Source: Verrucomicrobiota bacterium
GTDB taxonomy: Bacteria; Verrucomicrobiota; Verrucomicrobiia; Limisphaerales; AV2
DNA length: 15,555 nucleotides
Direction: 5' to 3'
Assembly: GCA_003219675.1 (NCBI GenBank)
Contig: QHPW01000304.1
Location: forward strand, 1-15,555
The notes beneath the pieces were generated by a model. The model had not been told where the DNA came from. It made no database searches and saw only the letters and a program-made list of their open reading frames with translations. Both the position numbers and the translations under genes were made by a program. Shown here in pieces: positions 1 through 6,692 of the stretch. Position 1 is the first letter of the stretch. Each line of letters opens with the position of its first letter.

Positions 1-798
1 CTGGCTCGTTTGATTGATGCCGGCAGCAAAACGAATGCTGCTTTGGTCGGCTTGGACAAATTCACAACCACCACGAACAACATGGTTGAGAGCACCAATC
101 GCCTCGACATCGGTTACCACTACTCCGCGGTGAACCCGAACACGGTCGTGACTATCTTCAAGACGGTAGACGCCATTGAACCGAACGCCGGTGCAGGCAT
201 TACAGGACAGAACGGCGTGTTCACGGTCTTTCGCACGGGTCCTACTACCAACGACCTGACGGTTTATTACAGCATCGGCGGCACTGCGATTCCTGGCACG
301 AATTACAACCCCGCCCTCCCCGGTTCAGTCATAATTCCAGCAACCTCCGCAGTCAACACAATCGACGTGAGTCCCATTGACGATGGCGTGATTGATCCGC
401 CGCTGACCGTAATTGCAACACTGATACAGACGAACACCTATCTCGTCGGTTCGCCGGACCGGGCGACTCTGAACATCACTAACAGCGACCAAACCCTGTT
501 CACCACAGTCGTGTCGAATCTCAGGGTTCCGATTGGTCTCGACTATCATTCGCCCAGCAATGCGCTCATCGTATCCTGGAACTGGCCCGAAGGCCAACCG
601 GTGAATTTTCTCCAGGTGACAGTGAACGGTACTAATTCAACCACCAATGCCTGGACCACGTTGAGTAATATGGGCAACGAGATCAAGCTGGCGACGGTCA
701 AAACGACTGCCAACGGTTTTACGGTAGGAGACATGTACTACAACACGAGTGTGGGGGGGCCAGATCGGCTGGCTGTCGGCAAACACTTCGAGTTTTGA
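1..798 (+). CDS. Secreted beta-helix / Calx-beta protein, 5'-partial, frameshifted near its end
   Basis: The reading frame is open from base 1, so the true start lies upstream. The first 35 or so residues end in LDIGYHY, typical of the last coil of right-handed parallel beta-helix proteins in Verrucomicrobia and Planctomycetes. Next comes a Calx-beta-like module of about 100 residues (from VVTIFKTVDAIEPNAG to RATLNITNSD), with the alternating strands and DDGVIDPP turn of that fold. A third segment beginning SNLRVPIGLDYHS has the style of a secreted beta-propeller. The frame leaves the protein sense at the seven-G run at 753-759 and stops at 796-798, while the homologous sense continues in the +1 frame to 1435. 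The product is probably an extracellular, adhesin-like or carbohydrate-associated protein. No enzyme motif is visible. Domain names are from pattern recognition only. Confidence 0.7.
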   Translation: MARLIDAGSKTNAALVGLDKFTTTTNNMVESTNRLDIGYHYSAVNPNTVVTIFKTVDAIEPNAGAGITGQNGVFTVFRTGPTTNDLTVYYSIGGTAIPGTNYNPALPGSVIIPATSAVNTIDVSPIDDGVIDPPLTVIATLIQTNTYLVGSPDRATLNITNSDQTLFTTVVSNLRVPIGLDYHSPSNALIVSWNWPEGQPVNFLQVTVNGTNSTTNAWTTLSNMGNEIKLATVKTTANGFTVGDMYYNTSVGGPDRLAVGKHFEF

Positions 799-1435
799 CA
801 CCAATCGCGTGGACCTGCCGAACGAACCCGTAACTGTGCACGGCCTTTATGTGGATCAAACCGGTGTCTTCAGCAACGACTTGGTGGTGGTGACCGGCGA
901 TGGAACAGCTGGCGGTAATGTGTGGCTGATTCCGTTCCCCTCTGCTACGGCTTCGACTAATGCGACCCTTCTGGCGAGTCTGGGTCAAACTCCGGGCCGA
1001 TCCGAACCGCTGGAGGGAGTGATTACCATCCCAAGTAACTCGGCACGATACGGCCCGTGGGCAGGCAAGATATTGGCTGGAGCGGAGCGAGAACCCAAGC
1101 TGTTTACCATTGACACCAACCGGGTGGCAACGGCGTATGCGTTTGTGGGACAGGTAGAGGACTTGGACCTGATCCCGGCCAATCAAGACTTGTATTGCAC
1201 CGACGCGAATAACGGGGTGATCTGGAAGGTCTCGCGGAACTATTTTACGAATTACGTCGGCGATTTGCTGGTGACAATCGAGAGGGACCAGCCGCCGCCT
1301 GCGTCGGAGCTTGTGATCGTGCATTGGAACGGTGAGAACTTCGTGACGGCTACACTCGTCAACACCAATGCCACCAGTTATGTCGTTCAGTTTGAGCACG
1401 TGACCTTTTCGCCGACGAGTTATCCGAGCCATTGA
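749..1435 (+). CDS. C-terminal continuation of the same secreted protein (propeller-like), out of frame
   Basis: This is the continuation of the preceding protein in the next frame. Reading six instead of seven G at 753-759 gives YYNTSVGGQIGWLSAN without a break, so no separate start is needed and the in-frame GTG at 749 is probably not used. Landmarks are GLYVDQTGVFSNDLVVVTG, NVWLIPF, ARYGPWAGKILAGAE, LFTIDTN and EDLDLIPANQDLY. They repeat a pattern seen in secreted propeller-like domains of PEP-CTERM-rich bacteria. The tail (VIVHWNGENFVTATLVN...) has neither a PEP-CTERM motif nor a membrane anchor. The PEP-CTERM gene starts 18 bases after the stop and is probably in the same transcript. The break is a sequencing error, a true mutation, or phase variation at the G run; the sequence alone cannot tell which. 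Confidence 0.65.
   Translation: MWGGQIGWLSANTSSFDTNRVDLPNEPVTVHGLYVDQTGVFSNDLVVVTGDGTAGGNVWLIPFPSATASTNATLLASLGQTPGRSEPLEGVITIPSNSARYGPWAGKILAGAEREPKLFTIDTNRVATAYAFVGQVEDLDLIPANQDLYCTDANNGVIWKVSRNYFTNYVGDLLVTIERDQPPPASELVIVHWNGENFVTATLVNTNATSYVVQFEHVTFSPTSYPSH
753..759 (+). other. Seven-G homopolymer at a frameshift
   Basis: Seven consecutive G occur exactly where the protein sense moves from frame 1 to frame 2. Removing one G restores a single continuous protein from base 1 to 1435. Mononucleotide G runs are both common sequencing-error sites and classical slipped-strand phase-variation sites in surface-protein genes. Confidence 0.7.
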
Positions 1436-1453
1436 AGTCGTGAAGGAGACGAT

Positions 1454-2065
1454 ATGAAGTTGAAGGACTTTGGCCGCATCAAACCGAGAGCACAGATTCT
1501 TTGTCTACTGTTGAGCGCGATGAAGACGCAAACTCAGGGACTGCTCGTGGATCAGGCGAGTGGAACTATCGGTGAGAACATCCAAAATTCAATTACTATT
1601 CCTGTGCAACCCACCGTTCAATCCTTCATGCCGACGCTTCCGGGCATTGGCTACATACAACTTTCGACGTATATCAGGGCGGCCAGCAGTGGAGTGACGG
1701 TCATCATTAACCTGCGCCACGATGCTTACAACGGTCCTATCGTGAGCAGCACCGACCCTGTCATTGTGGTAAACAAAAATACTCAAATCAGCGCGTTCTA
1801 TTTTACCGGAAATATCCCGGTCACACCGAACCAAGTATATTACTTTGAGCCAGTGGTTCTATCTGGAGGGACTTGGTTCGTTGGCTACAAAGGTCCTTCA
1901 ACTTATGACAGAGGAGATTTGTTTAGCAACGGCGTGCCTTCTGGTGGCGCAGTTGATCTTTGGTTTCAGGAAGGGATTGTGGTGCCGGAGCCGAGAGGAG
2001 TTTGGCTACTGTTGTTCGGCGGGAGCGTGCTGTTTTGGTGCCGCCGCATCGGGATGAAATCGTGA
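1454..2065 (+). CDS. PEP-CTERM sorting-domain protein
   Basis: The 203-residue product ends in a classical PEP-CTERM tail. VPEP lies at residues 177-180, followed by a hydrophobic stretch (VWLLLFGGSVLFW) and a short basic end (CRRIGMKS). In the known system this tail directs the protein to exosortase for cleavage and transfer to the cell surface or exopolysaccharide. The N-terminus has a short hydrophobic core (ILCLLLSA, about 15-22) after basic residues, so a secretion signal is likely though weak, with mature protein from about residue 30. The middle is beta-rich with no recognised catalytic motif and resembles the choice-of-anchor sandwich proteins common in this group. The start is supported by AAGGAG at 1443-1448, five bases before the ATG. 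No exosortase gene lies in the window. It follows the large secreted protein by 18 bases. Confidence 0.8.
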   Translation: MKLKDFGRIKPRAQILCLLLSAMKTQTQGLLVDQASGTIGENIQNSITIPVQPTVQSFMPTLPGIGYIQLSTYIRAASSGVTVIINLRHDAYNGPIVSSTDPVIVVNKNTQISAFYFTGNIPVTPNQVYYFEPVVLSGGTWFVGYKGPSTYDRGDLFSNGVPSGGAVDLWFQEGIVVPEPRGVWLLLFGGSVLFWCRRIGMKS

Positions 2066-2080
2066 CGTTGCGCTATTATC

Positions 2081-2103
2081 AAAAAGCGACCCTCACAGGT
2101 CGC
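2081..2103 (-). terminator. Intrinsic terminator of the minus-strand gene block
   Basis: Read on the minus strand, GCGACC, a six-base loop and GGTCGC form a six-base-pair stem (2086-2103), followed directly by five T (2081-2085). It lies just past the stop of the Toprim remnant. The plus strand has no T run after the stem, so termination of the plus-strand PEP-CTERM gene is not supported. Confidence 0.6.
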
Positions 2104-2107
2104 GTGC

Positions 2108-2124
2108 GCTTCACGACGTGAAGC
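2108..2124 (-). repeat. Short perfect hairpin over the Toprim stop codon
   Basis: GCTTCAC and GTGAAGC form a perfect seven-base-pair stem with a three-base loop. The TGA stop of the Toprim remnant (2111-2113) lies inside it. Together with the adjacent terminator stem it gives two tandem hairpins at the 3' end of the minus-strand block and may stabilise the mRNA end. Confidence 0.45.
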
Positions 2125-2569
2125 AAGCTTTCAATTGTTCAGCCGACAGGTCGGTCGGCTGTGTGTTTTCTTCCAGTCTCACCCATCGCGTAAAGCGATG
2201 CGGCGAGATTTGAGTGAGCAACGAGTGCGCGTGTCGCTCACCAGCAGCATCGCCGTCTGTCACCAGCCACACGCTGCCATCAGGCTTCACCAATGACACA
2301 ACGAGGGCGGCCTGCTTTTCCGAGCAATCCGCGCCCATCGTGGCGACCACGTTTCGGAGACTATTTTGCCAGAGCCACCAGACCGAGGTGAAGCTTTCAA
2401 CGACAATCAAATCGTCGAACGGTTCCTTAAACCGAAAGCCGTTGTAAAGAAACAGCGTCTTGTGGAATTCAAAGAGTTTTCCGTCGCGTTCGCGCGTGCC
2501 GGGAAAACGGTAGCACGGATTGCCTTCAGTGATCGTGGCGTCATCCACGACGCGCCCGGCGTAGCACAA
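2111..2569 (-). CDS. DnaG-type Toprim domain protein, 5'-truncated remnant
   Basis: The 152 residues match the second half of a DnaG/CHC2-type primase-like protein. They begin with CYAGR (equivalent to GYAGR of DnaG), then the KTLFLYNG region, then a Toprim fold. The Toprim acidic residues are visible: Glu58 in LIVVESF and Asp105/Asp107 in VTDGDAAG. The N-terminal zinc finger and most of the polymerase core are missing. The frame extends only nine codons upstream of the TTG at 2569, to a stop at 2597-2599, and the apt reading frame ends at 2608. There is thus no room for the missing half. I see no good ribosome binding site. It is probably a deletion remnant rather than a working small Toprim protein, although the catalytic residues it retains are intact. 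It may originally have been a plasmid- or phage-type primase or a chromosomal DnaG-like paralogue. Confidence 0.65.
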   Translation of the reverse strand: MCYAGRVVDDATITEGNPCYRFPGTRERDGKLFEFHKTLFLYNGFRFKEPFDDLIVVESFTSVWWLWQNSLRNVVATMGADCSEKQAALVVSLVKPDGSVWLVTDGDAAGERHAHSLLTQISPHRFTRWVRLEENTQPTDLSAEQLKACFTS

Positions 2570-2607
2570 ACAGCGGATGGGTTTGAGTGTGAAGGCTCAC
2601 GAGCCGT

Positions 2608-3089
2608 TCAATACACCACCAGCGAGCGAACCGGAAAGTCCTTCAATTTTTCGCGTCCGTTCAGGAAGCTCAGTTCGATGACGAATCTGACTTCCAGAAT
2701 TTTCGCGCCGGCCTTCCGCACCAGCGCCGCGGCGGCGGCGGCGGTTCCACCCGTCGCGAGCAGGTCATCCACCAGCAGGACGCGGCTGCCCGGCTTGAAC
2801 GCGTCCACGTGAATGGCGATCGCCCTTTCTTGCGCACCGGCACGAAGCCTGCGCGCAACCTGAGCGCTGCCGCCGCGGCGAAGATGAACCCGCGCGCGTC
2901 GATGCCGACCACGGCTTCCACCGATCCCGGAAGGCACTTCGCTGTAAGCAAATCCACGCAGCCGCTGAAAAGCCGCGCGTCGGCCAGCACCGGCGTGACG
3001 TCTTTGAACTGGATGCCCGGCTGGGGAAAGTCGGGAATGTTGCGAATGGCGCGCTGCAGATCGGCGGAAGTCACCTGGGGATCGCTCAT
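2608..3089 (-). pseudogene. apt: Adenine phosphoribosyltransferase with internal deletion and frameshift
   Basis: Apt converts adenine and PRPP to AMP in purine salvage in the cytoplasm. The ATG at 3089 opens a good Apt N-terminus: AIRNIPDFPQPGIQFKDVTP, VVGIDARGFIFAAA and GFVPVRKKG. That frame then turns to nonsense and stops at 2670. The C-terminal half is in another frame (stop 2608): IHVDAFKPGSRVLLVDDLLATGGTAA, the PRPP-binding loop, then FVIELSFLNGREKL and the final SLVVY. Between KKG and IHVDA, E. coli Apt has 21 residues (containing LEYG), whereas only eight bases remain here. About 55 bases are therefore missing, which removes the flexible active-site loop and shifts the frame. Even a ribosomal frameshift would not restore that loop. 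The ATG is 24 bases after the sigma gene stop, so the two were co-transcribed. The cause is either a true deletion or an assembly collapse. Confidence 0.75.
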
Positions 3090-3113
3090 ATTTTTCGGGG
3101 GGTCGAGCGGCGG

Positions 3114-4112
3114 TTACCTTTTCACCGCTTCAAGTTTTTCGATCATTTTGCGGAGTTTGGCCAGGGCGATGTTTTGAATCTGCCGGACGCGCTCGCGGGT
3201 CACGCCGAATTTCTGGCCGACTTCCTCGAGCGTCTTTTCGCTGCCGCCATCGAGGCCAAACCGGTAACGCAGGATGGTCGCCTCGCGCGTGTCGAGGGTC
3301 TTCACCATTTCCTGCAACATCGAAGTGACGGTCTTTTCCTCGAGTTCCTGATACGGCGTCGCCGCATTTTCGTCCTGCACCACTTCCGAGAAGTTGTTGG
3401 AATCCTCGTCGCCGATGGGCGCGTCGAGCGACGCGGGCCGGATGGCGGCGGTGCGCAGCTGCGCGACCCGCGACGCGGTCATGCCAAGCTCTTCCGCCAG
3501 CTCTTCGTCGGTCGGCTCGCGGCCGAGCACCTCCTGCAGTTTCATGGCGGTGCGCCGCATCTTGGAGATTTTGTCCACCAGATGGACCGGCAGCCGGATG
3601 GTCTTCGATTGGTTGGCGAGCGCCCGCTTGATGGACTGTTTGATCCACCACGCGCCGTAGGTGGAGAGTTTGCCGCCTTTGGCCGGGTCAAAGCGCTCGA
3701 CCGCCTTCATCAACCCGATGTTGCCCTCATTGATCAGATCCAGCAGCGGCAGGCCGAGACCTTCGTAATCGTGCGCGATCTTCACCACCAGGCGAAGATT
3801 GGCTTTGATCATCTGCTCGCGGGCCTTCTTGTCCCCCTTCTTGATGCGTGCGGCCAGCTCGATTTCCTCCTGCGGCGTGAGCAGTTTCACCTGCCCGATC
3901 TCGCGCAGGTAAAGTTTGATGGCCGTGTCGCCGTCATACGAAGAACGCTCTCTGGCCGCCGGCGTCACGAGGACCTCGTCGTCGCGCGGCACCGCCGGCG
4001 CGGGTGCCGGCGGCGCGACCTCAGCCGACTTTCTGCGATGCGCCCGGGGGGCCACCCGTTTCGAGGTCCCCTTCCTTCGCACACGCCTTTTCGATTTGTC
4101 TCTCGCGGTCAT
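3114..4112 (-). CDS. Short RNA polymerase sigma-70 factor (no region 1.1)
   Basis: This sigma factor of 332 residues directs RNA polymerase to promoters. Region 1.2 begins at about residue 62 (DTAIKLYLREIGQV). Region 2 runs about 100-172 with NLRLVVKIAHDY, DLINEGNIGLMKAVERFD and STYGAWWIKQSIKRAL. Region 3 runs about 175-255. Region 4 runs about 262-325 with LRYRFGLDGG and the helix-turn-helix TLEEVGQKFGVTRERVRQI. It lacks region 1.1 and the non-conserved insert, so it resembles group 2 (RpoS/HrdB-paralogue type) or a streamlined primary factor. The first 45 residues are very basic, then Ala/Pro-rich. I chose the ATG at 4112. An upstream ATG at 4226 overlaps the ABC ATPase stop as ATGA, but would add 38 residues with no sigma-like sense. 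A start at 4226 cannot be excluded. The name sigA/rpoD is withheld because a fuller RpoD is nearby. Confidence 0.88.
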   Translation of the reverse strand: MTARDKSKRRVRRKGTSKRVAPRAHRRKSAEVAPPAPAPAVPRDDEVLVTPAARERSSYDGDTAIKLYLREIGQVKLLTPQEEIELAARIKKGDKKAREQMIKANLRLVVKIAHDYEGLGLPLLDLINEGNIGLMKAVERFDPAKGGKLSTYGAWWIKQSIKRALANQSKTIRLPVHLVDKISKMRRTAMKLQEVLGREPTDEELAEELGMTASRVAQLRTAAIRPASLDAPIGDEDSNNFSEVVQDENAATPYQELEEKTVTSMLQEMVKTLDTREATILRYRFGLDGGSEKTLEEVGQKFGVTRERVRQIQNIALAKLRKMIEKLEAVKR

Positions 4113-4222
4113 AAGTTCCGTTTCCACGTTAGTGAACCGACTTCCCTGCGCAAGCAAATTAGCTGGCAGGTACTGTTTTGACCGCGAACACGCGAAATAA
4201 TTTCGTCGGCGGGGCGCAAATT

Positions 4223-5278
4223 TCATGGGCCGGGAAGCACGAGCAGATTTTGCGGACGGATGTGAACCGTGAGCGGCTCGCCGACGCGCCGGATTTCCTG
4301 CAGGTTCTGTTCCAGCGCCTTGATGGTAACCGCGGACGACAGTTTCAATTCGTATTGCTCGATTTCGCCCAGGTAACTGACGTGCGCGATGGTCGTCGCC
4401 AGCGAATTGCTTTGGCCGGCGCCCATCTCGACGGCCTCGGGACGGAATCCCAGCCAGACTTTCCCGTCGGCGGCCGGTTTGTCCCCGGGCAGCGCGCGGA
4501 AATCGCCGAAATCGGTCTTCAGTCGCATCTCGCCATCGGAGCGGCCCCGCACCTCGGCCGGGAGCCAGTTGGTTTCGCCGATGAAATCGGCCACAAAACG
4601 GTTGGCGGGAGCTCTATAAACGGTGCGCGGGTCGGCCAGCTGTTCGATGACGCCCTCGCGCATGACCGCCAGGCGGTCGGCCAGCGAGAGCGCCTCCTTC
4701 TGATCGTGCGTGACGTAAATCGTGGTGATCCTGGTTTGCGAGTGGATGCGGCGAATTTCCTCGCGCATTTCCAGGCGCAGTTTTGCGTCAAGGTTCGAGA
4801 GCGGCTCGTCCAGCAAGAGCACATCCGGCCTGATGACCAGCGCCCGGGCCAGCGCGACACGCTGTTGTTGTCCGCCGGAAAGCTGATTCGGCGCGCGGTC
4901 GGCAAATCTCTCCATCTGCACGATGGCGAGCGCCTCGGTGACGCGTTGCTTTTTCTCCGCCGCGCTGAGCCCGCGAACTTCCAGACCGTAAGCCACATTC
5001 GTGGCGACGGTCATGTGCGGCCAAAGCGCATAGTTTTGAAAAACCATGCCGCTGTTGCGTTGGTGCGGCGGCACGCGGTTCATCGGTTTGTCGCCGAAGA
5101 ACAATTGACCCACGTCCGGTTGATAAAATCCCGCGATGAGCCGCAGCAGAGTGGTCTTGCCGCAGCCGGACGGACCGAGGAGGAAGAAGAGTTCCTGGTC
5201 GTGGACCTCCAGCGAAACGTTCTTCAGCACGGGGGTGTCGCCGAATTTCTTGCCCAGATTTTGAATCGAAACGCGCAT
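4223..5278 (-). CDS. ABC transporter ATP-binding protein (iron/polyamine type)
   Basis: The 351-residue product has every ABC ATPase signature: Walker A GPSGCGKT (35-42), Q-loop Gln81 in MVFQNYALWPHMT, signature LSGGQQQR (133-140), Walker B VLLLDEP (153-159), D-loop SNLDAK and H-loop His191. After the nucleotide-binding domain comes a TOBE-like C-terminal region (about 235-351; GFRPEAVEMG, VSYLGEIEQYEL, VHIRPQNLLVL), as in PotA, FbpC and MalK-type importers. It would energise import at the inner membrane. I chose ATG 5278 because the conserved sense begins at MRVSIQNLGKKFG; the frame extends to 5503 only through antisense-like sequence overlapping the neighbour. It starts four bases after the binding-protein stop, so the two are coupled. 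No permease gene lies beside it, so the membrane partner must be encoded elsewhere or is lost. The substrate is not determined. Confidence 0.9.
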   Translation of the reverse strand: MRVSIQNLGKKFGDTPVLKNVSLEVHDQELFFLLGPSGCGKTTLLRLIAGFYQPDVGQLFFGDKPMNRVPPHQRNSGMVFQNYALWPHMTVATNVAYGLEVRGLSAAEKKQRVTEALAIVQMERFADRAPNQLSGGQQQRVALARALVIRPDVLLLDEPLSNLDAKLRLEMREEIRRIHSQTRITTIYVTHDQKEALSLADRLAVMREGVIEQLADPRTVYRAPANRFVADFIGETNWLPAEVRGRSDGEMRLKTDFGDFRALPGDKPAADGKVWLGFRPEAVEMGAGQSNSLATTIAHVSYLGEIEQYELKLSSAVTIKALEQNLQEIRRVGEPLTVHIRPQNLLVLPGP

Positions 5279-5282
5279 GATG

Positions 5283-6692
5283 CTAATCGAGTGACCGGAG
5301 TCGGGAGTCCAGAGCAAACCGGTCGTGATTCCTTGGGCCGTCGAACCTCGAACTTCGCGTTTCGATGATTCGACGGTATTTCCGCTGCGCCCAGGCCTGC
5401 CATTCGATTTTTTTCCGGTTACGAACCAGGGCGTCCTTCCAGGGGCCTGCCGACAACTGAAGCGCTTCGGCTTCGGTGACAGGCATGCGGCCAAGCTCCG
5501 CACGGTCCGCGCCCGGCGGGCCGCGCCGGATCAGGGCGCTCCAGGCGGTCTGCAATTCCGGAAGCGTATCGACCAGCAACGCGCCGGCCAGAGCAGCCAC
5601 CACCTCGCGGCGCTCGCGCGACTGCCTGGCATTGTAAACGAAGTTCTGCTTCAGCTCGAACGGCGAGAACTCGATGTTGCTCGCGTCGCGATAGCGTTTG
5701 TAAAGGTCCGGCCGGACCGACATCCGCTCGATGGAATATTTTTGCGGACCTTCGGGATGGCCTCGCGGCAGGAACCAGAGTTTTTGTCCGTCTTCGCCCA
5801 ATACGAAGTCAATGAAGTGCCGGGCGACCGAGAGATTCGGCGCGCCTTTGAGAATCGCGATTCCGTCCGGGATGATGGCGGTGAAATCCTGCGGCAGGGC
5901 GAAGGTCATGTTGCTGCGTCCGGCGACGGCGATTTGCGCGAACGCGTAGAAATCAATCGCGAAGGCATAAGCCGTTTCGCCCAATGTCACGTCCTTGGCT
6001 GTGGTGGAAGAAATGCGGTCGAACTTGCGGGCGTTGCCCGCGATTTCGGTGAGCAACTGCCAGCCGCGCTCCCAGCCGTAGGCCTGGAGAAATGCCTCGA
6101 ACATGTTGATCATCGTCCCGCTGTTGCGCGGATCGCCGACGCCCACCCAGCCGCGGAGCTCCGGTTGCGCCAGTTGCTCCCAGCGCGTGACGAACGGCAG
6201 TTTCATCCGCTGCTGCACGAGTTTGTTCTGCAAAATGCCAAAGCTTGAAAGCGCCGCGCCGTACCAGGCGTGGCCGGCGTCATAGACCTCGATACCGTCG
6301 ATCCTCTGCGGAATGCCGGAGAGAATTTCCTCCGGCGGCTTGTAAGGCAGCACCAGTCTTTTGTCCGCCATCAACAGAAACGGCTCGGAGCCGCCGCCAA
6401 AAAAAAGGTCGATGCCGATGCCCTCCGGTTTGGTTGCAAACTCCGATTGCACAAACCGCAGCGCGTCGGACGTGCCTCCGGCGTCGCGCCATTCGAGAGC
6501 GACTCCTTCGCCGAATCGCCGGCGATGCCACCGGTCAAAGCCGCGCCCGAATTCGTAGCGGATGGCTTCGTTGTGGGGCGAGAGGATGGTCAGGCGGTTT
6601 TCAGCCAACACGGGGGATACCGCGAACGCCAGCAAAATTGCCGCGCGGAGAAATACCCTTTGAAACCCGGACCTGGCACAGGCGTTCGTCAC
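5283..6692 (-). CDS. ABC transporter periplasmic substrate-binding protein (FbpA/PotD-like)
   Basis: The 469-residue exported protein has a signal peptide: basic start, hydrophobic core RAAILLAFAVSPVLA, with likely cleavage after Ala30. The mature part begins NRLTILSPHNEAIRYEFGRGF, a typical opening of type 2 periplasmic binding proteins for iron or polyamines. Further family-like stretches are DLFFGGGSEPF, WYGAALSSFGIL, WVGVGDPRNSGT, GWQLLTEIAGNAR, AYAFAIDFYAF and ARHFIDFVLGEDGQKLW. At 469 residues it is longer than the usual 330-360. The C-terminal 120 or so residues, including a charged tail SSRFDGPRNHDRF, are extra and of unknown role. The GTG start at 6692 overlaps the peptidase stop as GTGA, which decides the start and indicates translational coupling. 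The ATPase starts four bases downstream. Ferric iron is a guess; the ligand residues cannot be assigned with confidence. Confidence 0.82.
   Translation of the reverse strand: MTNACARSGFQRVFLRAAILLAFAVSPVLAENRLTILSPHNEAIRYEFGRGFDRWHRRRFGEGVALEWRDAGGTSDALRFVQSEFATKPEGIGIDLFFGGGSEPFLLMADKRLVLPYKPPEEILSGIPQRIDGIEVYDAGHAWYGAALSSFGILQNKLVQQRMKLPFVTRWEQLAQPELRGWVGVGDPRNSGTMINMFEAFLQAYGWERGWQLLTEIAGNARKFDRISSTTAKDVTLGETAYAFAIDFYAFAQIAVAGRSNMTFALPQDFTAIIPDGIAILKGAPNLSVARHFIDFVLGEDGQKLWFLPRGHPEGPQKYSIERMSVRPDLYKRYRDASNIEFSPFELKQNFVYNARQSRERREVVAALAGALLVDTLPELQTAWSALIRRGPPGADRAELGRMPVTEAEALQLSAGPWKDALVRNRKKIEWQAWAQRKYRRIIETRSSRFDGPRNHDRFALDSRLRSLD

Noticed and set aside
2594..2605. GGCTC/GAGCC hairpin after the apt stop as a terminator
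   Set aside because: The stem is only five base pairs with a two-base loop and no T run follows on the minus strand.
4113..4226. Upstream ATG at 4226 as the start of the short sigma factor, coupled by ATGA to the ATPase stop
   Set aside because: The 38 added residues have no sigma-like sense, and the compact basic start at 4112 is typical. It is kept as an alternative in the feature entry.
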